Made by a program: the position numbers and the translations under genes. A DNA stretch of 64,000 nucleotides from Branchiostoma lanceolatum (taxonomy: Eukaryota; Chordata; Leptocardii; Amphioxiformes; Branchiostomatidae): assembly GCF_035083965.1 (NCBI RefSeq), contig NC_089735.1:9078001-9142000 (forward strand). Reading direction: 5' to 3'. Numbering within the stretch: the first letter of the stretch is position 1; each line of letters begins with the position of its first letter. Below are positions 12,001-24,000 of the stretch, one piece after another. Below the pieces are notes generated by a model. It was not told the origin of the DNA. It was given only the letters and a program-made list of their open reading frames with translations, and did not search any database.

Positions 12001-15000
12001 GTGCTGAACACAGTTGCCTCAAAAGAAAGAAGATCTAACCTTGGCTGAGTAACAGTGCCACCATCTCCTCATGCCCCTCGCGTGCCGCCTCCATCAGCGG
12101 GGTGTACCCTTCGTCGTTAACCTCCTCCAGGTTGGCCCCTCGCTCGATCAGCAGGTTGGCCAGCTCCACGTGGCCTCCGCAGGCGGCCAGGGTCAGGGGG
12201 GACTCGAAACTGTCCGTGGGCATGTTGACCTGGGCACCGTGGTCCAGCAGTAACCTCGCAACCTCAACATGGCCGTCCTGCAATAGCATGTAATCACAAT
12301 GATTAAGCACCGTTTGATTCTCAAGAGCACATTTTCCGCAAACTACAGTGCAAGTCCCTGAACTGTTTGCCATGTCACAGAAGAAAAATCAACTCCTAAC
12401 TTAAATGTGACAGAAATCTTGATTACAAGAACCTTAGCAGTACAAGAAAGCAATGACATTAGATGACCATCATACATTTGTTCTGAGACATGCTGCTTTA
12501 CTTTAAAAAACAAAACTGTGTGTAATACTGTTGCATGTTTTGGATAACCAAACTGCTTTTGTTTGAATGTTCTTTTCTGTTTTGTAAACAAGTACAGTGG
12601 CCAACAAACAAAACTCTCCATAAAGAAGCAAGAACTGTGAGCTGTTGTCTGACCATAGAAGCTTCCATAAGTGCCGTGTGCATCTCGTCAGTCTTGTGCT
12701 CCTGGTCTGCACCGGCTTCCAGCAGGAAACGTACCATGTCCAGGTGGCCTGGAACAGACAAGAAACGTGATTGGACATCTGAGTCACATTTAGCCATTTG
12801 ATTAGTCAACAGCAATCACATCAATACTGTAATTCTTGATTTTTTAGCTGTAACTTAATTTTAGCTGATTTAACGGTCACTAGTCAACCGCTAAAATTTC
12901 ATCATCGCTAATATTTGATCACTAATATTTGAGACAGCAATCTTTGTTCAAACCGTTAAAATTAAGTGCAGTGACCTACTCCATTTTCCCAAAACCGCTA
13001 TATTTTCCTGCCGCTATATTAAAGTGATTTACAGTATGTCAAAAGAATGAAACAACAGTTATTCAACAAGAGTTATTCAACTTCAGGTTAACTTAAGCAA
13101 TGTTCAAAGATAGAACTAGTTAACAGATAGAAAATAAAACGACAACTCAATATAGATGTACAATTTCACATCTCCATACACAAAACAAAATTTAAGAATT
13201 CACATCTTCATTTCCAAAAAGAAATAAAGATTTTCCCGAAACTCAACAGTAAACCAAAGGCCAGTTTTTTTTAATCTTTTGGTCATGTAGACGTACACAA
13301 TCAGACTTGATTTGTATAATAATGAGGAAATTCCATAATTCAAGTGTTTTCCATCAATACGTGAAACATATGTCATTCCGAGCAGGCAGAACATTAACAG
13401 ATGCTAATGATGCAAATAAGGGCCTAATCTACATAATCAATGCAGTGGTGCCACAATTTTCCTATCTATGTACCTTTGTAGCAGGCTAGCGTGAGTGCGC
13501 TCTCCTTGAACTCGTTGGAGTGAGTGTTGATGCCGGCCCCCCTCTCCAACAGGAGTCTGGCGACACCGACATGGCCGGCGCTGGAGGCCTCCATCAGGGG
13601 AGTGTGCCCGTTCTCATTGTGATCCTCGATCCGCGCTCCCGCCTCCAGCAGAATACGGACAACGTCTTCGTACCCACCGGCACAGGCATACGTCAGAGCT
13701 GTGTTCCCTAACAGAGCAGACGGTTATCGGTTTGCCAAATTGTAATCTTTTTCTGCAATTTCAAAAACTGCAGGTTGCAAGAGGGTATTTTGAGCCCTGG
13801 TGAAGGAAAATGGTCTATAGTATCTAGCCTGCACTTATTTCTTGGAATTAACAACTGGTAATATGAAAACAGGCTAAGATTTTTATCCTGTTTCAAAACA
13901 AAGCTACACTCTGAAATTAAACAACGGTGCCACAAGTGGGATTGGAACCCCCAACCCTTGGACCTGGCCCCAGATACTGACCTGTGGACGAGCGAGAGTT
14001 GACGTCCGCCCCGTGAGCAATCAGCAGCTTGACGATGTCCGTGTAACCCCCGCTTGCTGCCTCCATCAGTGGCGTGCAATCCCCTTTCAGCCCGCGATCT
14101 TCAACATTTGCATGCATGGCCAGCAGCACCTAGGACATTGATAAACTTGGTAAAGACGTATCTGTCTTTCATCACACTGCCTGGAAAAAAGCTCTTTCCC
14201 TGAGCGCATTACCAAAAATGTTTGACTGGAAACACTTCATCAACGTCTAGGGCTGTCTTCAACTATCAATTTGTTCTTCGTTGTTTGGGAGCCCATGTTG
14301 TTGATTTTCGTTGTTAAATCTGTCATTTTATGTTGACGAAAAACATTTTCATTCTTGAATTTCATGTCATGCAGTTCAGACTTTTTGGATGCATGGGATG
14401 AAATTTTAATCCATCCCAACAGAAAATTTTGGTACCAGGATGCAGGGACATGTCCTGGTGATAGCCCTGTCAGTCCTTTTATCAAGATGTAGTACTGACC
14501 TGGGCCAGTTCGTAGTACCCAGCCGAGCAGGCAAGGGACAGAAGGCTTTCTCCTTCCTCGTTAGTCTCGTGAACGCTGCGTCCCTCGTCCAGTAGTCGGC
14601 GTACTGCTGCTACATCCCCCTCATTACATGCCTCTGCAAGAGACCTACAGGAAGAGAAGGTGCACATTTAAGACAAATAAATGCAAATAAATGGCATTAT
14701 TCTTCTTATCATCAAAACAAATTGACTTTCGAAAAGGCTCTGCCCCCGAGGTGCCACCCAAAACACCCCACAATGACCCAAATCCATCTTGACTGTTTCA
14801 AAAAAGCTTCTCCCCCAAACTGCCACCAAAAAAATATCCCATATCTTGACTGTTTCAAAAAGGCTCTGCCCTCGAGGTGCCATCAAAAAAACACCCCACA
14901 CTTGACTGTTTCAAAAAGGTTTTGCTTCCGAGGTGTCCCAAAAATACCCCACTCACCCATCTCCAACTTGAATGATTGAAACAGCTTCTCACCCGAGGTG

Positions 15001-18000
15001 CCACCAAAAACACCATATCTTGACTTTCAAAAAGGCTTTGCCCCTGAGGTTTCGCCAAAAAAAAACACACTCACCCGTCTCCATCTTGACTGTTGTTGCT
15101 CCCCCCGCCGTTTTCTGCTCTCATCCGTGTCAGGGCGGCGGCGGCCTCGTCCAGTGCACAGCTCACGGAGGACGTCAGTCGCCGCAGAACCTCGGGGTCC
15201 GCGAAAGCCTTCCCATCAGCTGTTGATAGTTTGCCAATTCCTGTGTGAGTGTACTTGTTAAAATACTACCCAAAAGTCTCTCTACCCTGGGTCTGAAATG
15301 TTAATGGCTGAGAGGACTTTTAAACTAAAGCTTATTGGACCGTGTTGATTTGATTATAAGGATGACATCTTCTGGGGACCCCAAAACTGATGTGAGTGAG
15401 CAAATAAAAAGAAACTTGCATTCGTTATGAAATCTAATGAAGGAAGAACACAAAATATGGGATACCGAAATAAAGGTTCTTCATTTTTGTTCTTTCAACA
15501 ATTCTTTTTCAACTTTGGAACTGACTTTGGCATTCTAGATTTCAAGTACCATTTTCCAATATATTTGTTTACAACTTCATGTACACCTTGTATTTTCTCA
15601 TTTTGCAGCTGACTTTTACCATTTTACAGTATGACTGAAAACTTCTTTTTGGAAACGGAAGAAAATTGATGCGCGCGTGGATGTCATCCACATGATAAAT
15701 GAACTCTATCAATTGTTGTACCATGCATTCTATGGAAGTTTTATTGACACAGCAAAAAAGCAAAAAAGTACATCATAAGTCTACATGTTACAAGAAAGCT
15801 TGAAGCAGATGACATGATTAGTTGTGGCAATATGGCAGTATAACTGATATAACAATCAACAGGGCTCGAAATAGTGGGTGCATGTGCACCCAGTGCACCC
15901 AAAATTGGAGCTGTGCACCTAATTTTTGAATGTGGGTGCACTGGTGCACCTATATATATTTGTAGCCTATAAGGTTAAGGTACTATTGTACACTAGTAAT
16001 AGTATACAGAATATTCTTGAAATGTAAGTACAAAAAACAGCATGACAACTTTTTGCTGTACTTTATTCAATGTATTTGAAATTTTGAAGTTAGCTATAGA
16101 ATTACAGATTGAAGTTCTTAAGAAAGGCAGCAGCGTTAAACTTTGTAATTATGTTCTGAAGAACATTCAACTTTATTTCATCTGGTGCACCCAAAATTCT
16201 TTCTGTGCACCCAATTTTTTTAGTTGGGTGCACCAGTGCACCTGTTCCCAAATATGAATTTCGAGCCCTGATCAACATTACGTTACATAAATTTTGTCTC
16301 ACTGATGATTTTAGAACAACACTTTCAGAAAAGATGTTGAGGAAACTTTTCTAGGCAAAATTGTTTTCCTTACCAGCCGCCTCCAGTAGTGCCTCCAGTC
16401 TCGCTTGGGTTTCAGGGTCAACGGCACGGAGGTCAGCGCCCTCGCTCGCAGCGGTCAGCAGGAGTTTGGACGCTGTGTCTAGCATGGGGTGTCCTTCCAA
16501 GTCCTCTGGGTCAAGGATGAAGGATTCCACCTATGAGAACATATGAAGCATTAATGTTATTTTGACATCTTTATCAAAGACTTTGCTGCACATACTACAT
16601 GTACATGGACATCGCCATTGTTTGTAAACTAACAAAACACCCCCTTATTCACACTGTGATGCAATCCTTCCAGTCATACACGGAAATAACAACGGAGTGA
16701 AATGCACACATGCAGACAAACACAAGCATACACTAGAGCTGTGTACCTAAAAAAATTTTAGGTACAGGTACAGGTACCGGTACAGAGGTTCAGGTACAGG
16801 TCCGGACCTGAATCTGTACCTGAACTACTAGTTAAAATTATGGTCGATCTTAAACAATGAAAGAAGCATGTTTGAACGGCACAAGTGCTAAGACAAGTTT
16901 GTAGTGCCTCCACTACATTTAACCACGGCATTGCAATGTTTACATTTTGCTGTGTTTCCGACAGTTTCCCCCATGCTCTTTGTCATATGTTCCCAAACTT
17001 TGGAACGGGCATGTCAAATTACCAGTCTGATCAGGCTAGCATGAAAACAAAACTGACAGGTAATGAATACAGTAGAATGCAGCTACCCTACTAATAGACC
17101 AATCAAACCACAGAAAAATGATTGCATCAGGCCGGTAACTGATTTCAACCAATCATATCGCTAAGTGACTGGGGCAACTTGTTACAGTTATGTGCCGCGG
17201 CATGATAGTAGGCGGTATCAGTTTCACTTTCAGTTCTCACAAAGTCACCAATCCCCAACATCAAAAGAAACCTCACTTATAGCACAAGTGTTAAACAAGT
17301 AAATTGTCTGATAATACAGAAGGAAAAAAATATACATTGTGGGAGATGTAGTGCATAATTTTCTTAGTATGGGTGATAAATCCCAAGCCGTTTGTGCTTC
17401 AATGTTGCCTTTTGTGAAACAAAAGCACTGATTAGTTTCTCAGAGTCAGCCACAGAACCCGGCGCCGGTGTGTCTGGGGAGGCGTGGCCACCGTCTCAGA
17501 GCATGGGCCACGTGTGTTTATTTTGGGTGTTGCCAGGGAGAACTGGGCTTGCTGGAGTCTGGGGAGGTCTGGGAGGCGTGGTCAACGATTTAGCTCACGT
17601 GCCACATATGTTACTGTTGCCTGGGAGTTGGGTATACTGTTTGCAGGGGGAGCAGTGTGTTTCTGCACACTGCTTTAAAACTTTTTGTGACAATTACAAT
17701 GTCTAGATTATGACTCACTGTTGTCTATGCATGTCTACAAAGTAATCTACTATATTGAAGTGCATTGTGCACTTATACAATTCTGATATTGGAACATTAT
17801 TTACAGTACAAAGAGATGTTTACCCTACTAAGTAACTTGAACTGTTCCGGGAATTCCCGAGAAACACAGTGGGGCTGGAACGTGATGAATGGGCATGAAT
17901 GGGCACTTGTCGGGACGCAAGTGTTGCTTTGTGAATGGAATTATACCCCACTCCCTGTTTTAAATGTTACTATTCTTGAGGTAGGCACTAGCAATGTTGT

Positions 18001-21000
18001 GGTCTGTTCCAAGAAGTATATATGCATGTATAAACAGTGTAACAGTGTAAGTATATGTTTGATTTTGGCCAGTATCGGTACAGTACCGATATTACAACTT
18101 CCGGTATTTTTGGACCTGTACCTGATTGATAATACCGATACTGTATCGGTACTGTGTACCGGTACACAGCTCTAGCATACACATTAACATATAAAAACAA
18201 ATACACAAACACACACAAAAGCCAGGTCTGTAGAATAGCTTCCAAGCCAACTTCTATTGGAGAATACATGTACGCAATTGTATAAATTGATTTTTATTTT
18301 GTCCCCACAAAATGTAAATCAGGGAATCTAACCATTTAATACTACAGTTAGATCTTTATTTTATAACATATACTTATAAGCCCTCTCTTTTGCAAGTCAC
18401 ATATATTTTTTAACCAGTGCAAAATTGCTGATTATTCATACTAGATCATAGTCCACTGACACCAAGATTTATTTTCATAGCCGATCAGGTTGCTCATTTT
18501 CTGTCTTTTCAAATCATACATTTGAGAAAAACTAACAAGGCTGAGAGGAATGCTTCTTACAGATGCATCCTTGAATAGATAACAACTGATATATTTAGCT
18601 ATCTTATTCTTAGCACTGTAAGCTAGGTTACCAAACAAATGTTTAGCCATACACCACTGCATTCAGCGAAAAACTTACTCTAGTCTAATAGTAATACATT
18701 CATGGTAACTTGTTGTATTCCCTGTACATATCATCCTCTGATCCAAGAAATACAACGCAAGCTGTACGAAATGAAAGACTGAAATAGCCGACCCCATTTT
18801 TAGATACTTGAACAAAGATAAGGTACTTAACTTCACAATCCTTAAGACACGGACATGGTTTGTCTTACTCTTAAGTAGAGCCTTGAGAGGTAACATGGTG
18901 AAGAAAAGCAAATGACAACCCCTTGAATACACACTATGTAACGCAGTTATGTAAGAAAAAAAGGCCACAACCTTGGAATGGAGGGTAAAGGCCATAGACT
19001 TGTATGGCGAAACAATCACATGACACTTTTCCAAATTGAGCCTTAGTACCCATATTCTGTACATGGTCATAACATACTGTATGATGTATCTTCATAGTTA
19101 TGCCCATTGTTAAAACCAGGGCAATCCCACAAATTCTAGCATGCATGTTGCAGGGCTTGAAATACAACTTGCATAAATTCCAGGTTAGTGTAGGTACAAT
19201 TTTAGGTGTTCAGGTACTGTTTTTTAAAATTTGTACCAGCACCTAACCTGTACTTACCCATCATTACAAGACCATGCCACAACACATCGTCATGGGTGAC
19301 ATACATGGCCCCAAAATGTCATACATTCTTCAGAACAACATCCTTGAATACAGTAGATCAGAGAATATTTAAATCAAAATGATAGAATCTACAACAATGA
19401 ACATTTTCAAAATGTTGGTTTTTGATGGAATGGAAGCAACGAAAATTAAATGGCTGTTAAAATTAATCTGTTGCAGGAAATTTTTGATGTTATCAAATGA
19501 CCTCACCAGTGCAAGTAGGCAGAAAAAATATTTTGAGTTCCAATGCACAATATTTTCCTCCACATCTGAATTGCTTTCTCTAGCAGTTTTGAAGGACATT
19601 ATTCAAGAGGTTATCCATATTGGATGGGGCTGTTCCTACATTTCAAATAGGGCTTGTCAGTTGTCTTTTTCAACTGTCACTTTATGGATGGTCGCCAAAT
19701 TTGTCCTAGCAGAAAGGAGAAAAAGATGTGTAGCTTAATGACAGAGACTGGCCATTTGCACCTGTGCCTGCATTAGTTATCTGTTCACGGATCAACGACA
19801 GAATACTGTATTAGTATTACATGTACACTGACTGCTCTAGGTATGGCATAAATTATGTACAAGCCCATATATTTTCTAGCAACCAATGTGTTTGATTTCT
19901 AAACTACACTAGGCTATATATTAATCTAGAGCTAGTAGAGGTAAACTGTTTAGATTTAGAGATTTGATCACATTATGACAGCTTCGGTTTCCTTTTTATA
20001 TGATACACAGTTGAAATCAAACTTATTCCAGAAAGGAAAACAAAAGTTAACATCCTGCAATAATTTGGTGCAAATATGCAAACATTATCATAAGAGCATG
20101 TGTTTTATGACATGGAGTAATACATTTCATTCATATGCAACTTCCTAATAAAGTACCTGTATTACCACAAATATCCTACTAAAACCCAAATCTATCTTTG
20201 TTTATTGCTGCCATATATTTTGTATTAATATCATAAGAACCAAAGATTTACGAAGCAACCTGTGCTGTAATACTTGTAGATACTGAGTCTTCATAATAAT
20301 TGTTGTTAATGATATGAAAAATTGGCAGCAAAGCTTTATACTAAGCTTCTAATCATCCACGGTTAATGTGAAGGATTATAAGTCTAATGCGATCATTTCA
20401 CTGTAGCTAGGTGTCGCCATATTTGGTTGCTAAGGGATGAGAGCAAGTATACCTAAATATGCGACATGCACAAGTTGATGTCATTTTGCTGTTACTGCTT
20501 GATTGCATTGTAGAAGTGTAATACTAAAGTCACAAAATTAACAATTCATTCATTGTATTTTCAAAGTGTAACAAATCAAACTGTGCAATATCAATCAATA
20601 TCAACTTCAAACCAAGCCAGCCAACAAAGAGTCTCATTGTTGGTAACATACAAGTACAACTTACTACAAGAAAGGGCATTCAAATGTGCTTGTCAGTGGT
20701 TTAACTCTGTTTATTTTGTTAGCACATGAGAAAAATAAACAATGTACATGTCGAATACTACAAACTTGGAACTGCATTAACATGTACAGTATGTGTCTAC
20801 GACTAAGTTATTTTGTATTGTATGATCTGCATTGGCTTACAGCCAAAAATTATGACATAAATTTAATGCCCTGTGTGTTATGACAGTAAAATATAATAGT
20901 GGTTAAACATCACATAAACCATGGAAACCCATTCATTCCCTCTTGACTTATTACCCATATGGCCACCCACATGTAAACTGATAGAAATTAAGCACTCTTT

Positions 21001-24000
21001 CTTTCAAGGGACATAAATTCCTATCAAAACTATATTTGCCCAACAGTTTGCATATACAAAAAAGTACATTAGTATGGCCTGACCATACTCATTGCATTTA
21101 TAGATGCCTAGTTTTTCATACCTTTGAATGACATATTGCAGTTCTAACTTCTAGGCTGAGAGGGTTGTATGAAATGGATTACAATGATTTACATCAACAA
21201 TCACATCTCATACTCTATAAACAGATAAGAAATGAGCTACACTTGTTAGGAAGGAATACAGGGTAATCAAGTTACCCCTCCCCTTGGCTTAGGGCTAGTA
21301 TCTTTAATTGTGGTGTTTAACATTTAGGGATAAATATCCCTCTTCACACAAAGCTACATGAACGTGCACGGATTTCACTGTTTCCAATGTATTCCGTGTA
21401 TTGTGTAATATGGGTAAAATAAATCAACTTGATCTTCTTGGTTCCAAAAGTATTGATTTTATGAATAGGTAAAGAAACAACACTCAATCACTAACACCCT
21501 AACTGGCTTTCTGTCCATTGGATATATTCTTCTTCTGTATTTCATGTTCAAAAATTATGATAGTGTTAGTTTTATTAATGCATATGTATCTTCAAATGCT
21601 GAAGTACATTTTACAGCCCTACAAGCATAATTCCAAGGGGGAGGGGGGCTGCATTTTAGAGTTTTGGGGAAAGCAGGCACATTTGTAAGAACTTGTTGAA
21701 GGAAACTGGAAGAACATATATCATATGAGGATTTAAAAAAGAGAAATGCCCACTCAAATTTTTTATCTAACTCAGTAAGTGTGCTGGGTTCTTTTACATG
21801 CAGAGGTTTAACAGTTGAGGCTAACACCCAAAGCTCCCTCATACACGGGGCCGCCGCCTTTACATCCGAATGGACGATACAACTCTTTCTTTTCCAGTTG
21901 TGTCCAGACCCACATTGCTGGCTCTACAGAACTTGAACCAGTGGTAAGTGGTAGAGTGCGCAGACCTCTACACGGTCACCACACAGGCACAACATTTTTC
22001 TGAAACCCCCCTCCCCCTTTCGTACTAGTCTCTACCAACCAGACTCCCTAGGTTGATCGAAATAATAGAAATTGGGCGAACAGACTGAATGATACGCCAA
22101 AGGGGCTAGCGGGCTAGAGTTACAGGAACCAACCCTGGATTACCTCTTGACCATTCCTCCATGTTCAATCACTTCACCCTGTTGCCATCTATGTTGCCCT
22201 TTTTGATGTTGCCCTTTTTGGCGGTATATTGCTTCTTTTTTCCTAGAAACCCCCTTGGCTATTCTTGGTATTTGTTAGATATCCATGTACATTTTGTATT
22301 TTCAAAATCAAAGAAGACAGGCAATACAATGTTGTTTCAAACAAGCTGCTTAGTTATGAATATGATAGACATATATTTTTAAGGGACACAATAAGCCAGT
22401 AACATTAACTATTATATAGTTGCATCTTATGCAGTTATGGTGATTTTTAGTTTGGTACCTGGATACCATCTTTGGGAAGGGAGGGACTGCCTGTAGTATC
22501 AACAAGCAAATGACATTGAACTGAAGACTGTAACGCTAAATTGACTAACAGAGAAAAATGCAATTTTTCATGAAAGGTTCTCAATTTGAAATTAAAGACG
22601 GAGGTTAAAAAACTTTACGATGTTAAATTGACTTGGAATTTCGTGACCCTAACCTGAAATCAATGTCATTTGGAATTCTGTGATTTGGACGAAAACTTAC
22701 TTGTATAGTACGAAGTCAATATAATCTAGCGGAGAAATAGACAATAAACAAGGACAACAACAACAATAAATACTACAGTCGCCATGTTTTGTCTTTGTAC
22801 TAATGTTTTCGAAAAAGGATATATTGTTTAGGAAAAGCACAATGTGGAAATGGTCACTTATTGTAATATCATACCATTCATACATTGTTAATGAGTCTTG
22901 TGAGTGAGGTCGACACATTGCCATTGCATAAACGAAGCTGAGATGGCAGACTTCACCCCTTCACATCGGTCAGAAACAAACACACAGACGGACAGGCACA
23001 ACAAAAAATTGAGACCATGCTTTAACAGAAACCTACTACATGTCCCCACCCCCAATTTTACCATTGAAATTAAAAAGCCATTGAATTACAACCCTGGCCA
23101 TGGTAAATTGTACACATATGGAGAAAATGTAAATATTCATCTAAAATAGTAATCAGACTAGACCAGAAATGGCTAAAAATTATGTAGAGTTTTGTATCAC
23201 TAAGGTATATGAAATTTCAAAACTACATATAATTACCGGATGCCTCTATCAATAGTATCATTATAAAATCCTGCTTGTCATTTTAATGTTCAAAATGCTG
23301 ACATCAGCCTACGAAAATATTCAATATAAAACGTTCTCTATATTCTTACTTAACGATACTTTCAGTCTGGGTGTGTTCTGTTTTGTTTGGCGTTTCTACT
23401 GTATAGTTCTGGACACAAGAGTTTTGGTAAATGAATCGGAAAGTCAACATCCATCGACCGACCCACCCACCCACCATGACCCCGAAATAAATGCATTTTC
23501 TACGTCACAAACTGTGTAGGTTTAAAGCCTTGCTGGATACCGTAACTATGACATATTGGTTACGTAGATATTAAGACATTCTCCCTGGATTTATGTTTTA
23601 TTTTTGAGATAAGATTGGGACGATTTTTTCCGTGTGTCCGGCATGCCACACATGATGATCGGCGTGTCTCTCTGCAGGCGCCAAAAAAAAAAAAAAATGA
23701 CGACACGCCATAGCAGATTCGACCCCCCGAAATCTGTTCCCTTCTGTCGTTCAGTCAACCATTCTACACACCTGTTGGTCAGATTTATTCGTCAGGAATG
23801 TGTGTACTTACCTCGGAAACCTCTCCTTCTTCACTTCCAGACAAATCTGCCATCAAATCGTCCTGCATGGCAGCGGCGAGCACAGCATGGGGATCGGCCA
23901 GCTTGGTGAAGGTAACGTTCAGAGGCTCGACTTTGGACCCAGAATTCCCCTCATTCTTCGCCATCTGTTCGGGTTCCCCTTCTACATTTTGTATGTCATG

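Larger units (their letters stand above)
8787..14644 (-). other. ANKHD1: ANKHD1 exons 4-12 (first ankyrin block)
   Basis: Exons on the minus strand: 14500-14644, 13982-14129, 13474-13707, 12654-12748, 12040-12277, 11036-11227, 10393-10590, 9538-9665 and 8787-8933. They join in phase and encode about 15 consecutive 33-residue ankyrin repeats with the usual TPLMEAA, GHVEVARLLL and GADVN motifs. The block opens with SLAEACNEGDVAAVRRLL and closes with DGSTMLIESAKGGH and LLMDYPNNML. Order and content follow vertebrate ANKHD1 repeat by repeat, with no missing or frameshifted repeat. Confidence 0.93.

Noticed and set aside
17392..17706. Open frame of 104 codons inside the hAT-like element
   Set aside because: No transposase motifs; consistent with a non-autonomous element.
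18001..18174. CGGTAC-rich sequence as a hormone-receptor or other regulatory array
   Set aside because: It lies at the end of the hAT-like element and is better explained as subterminal repeats.
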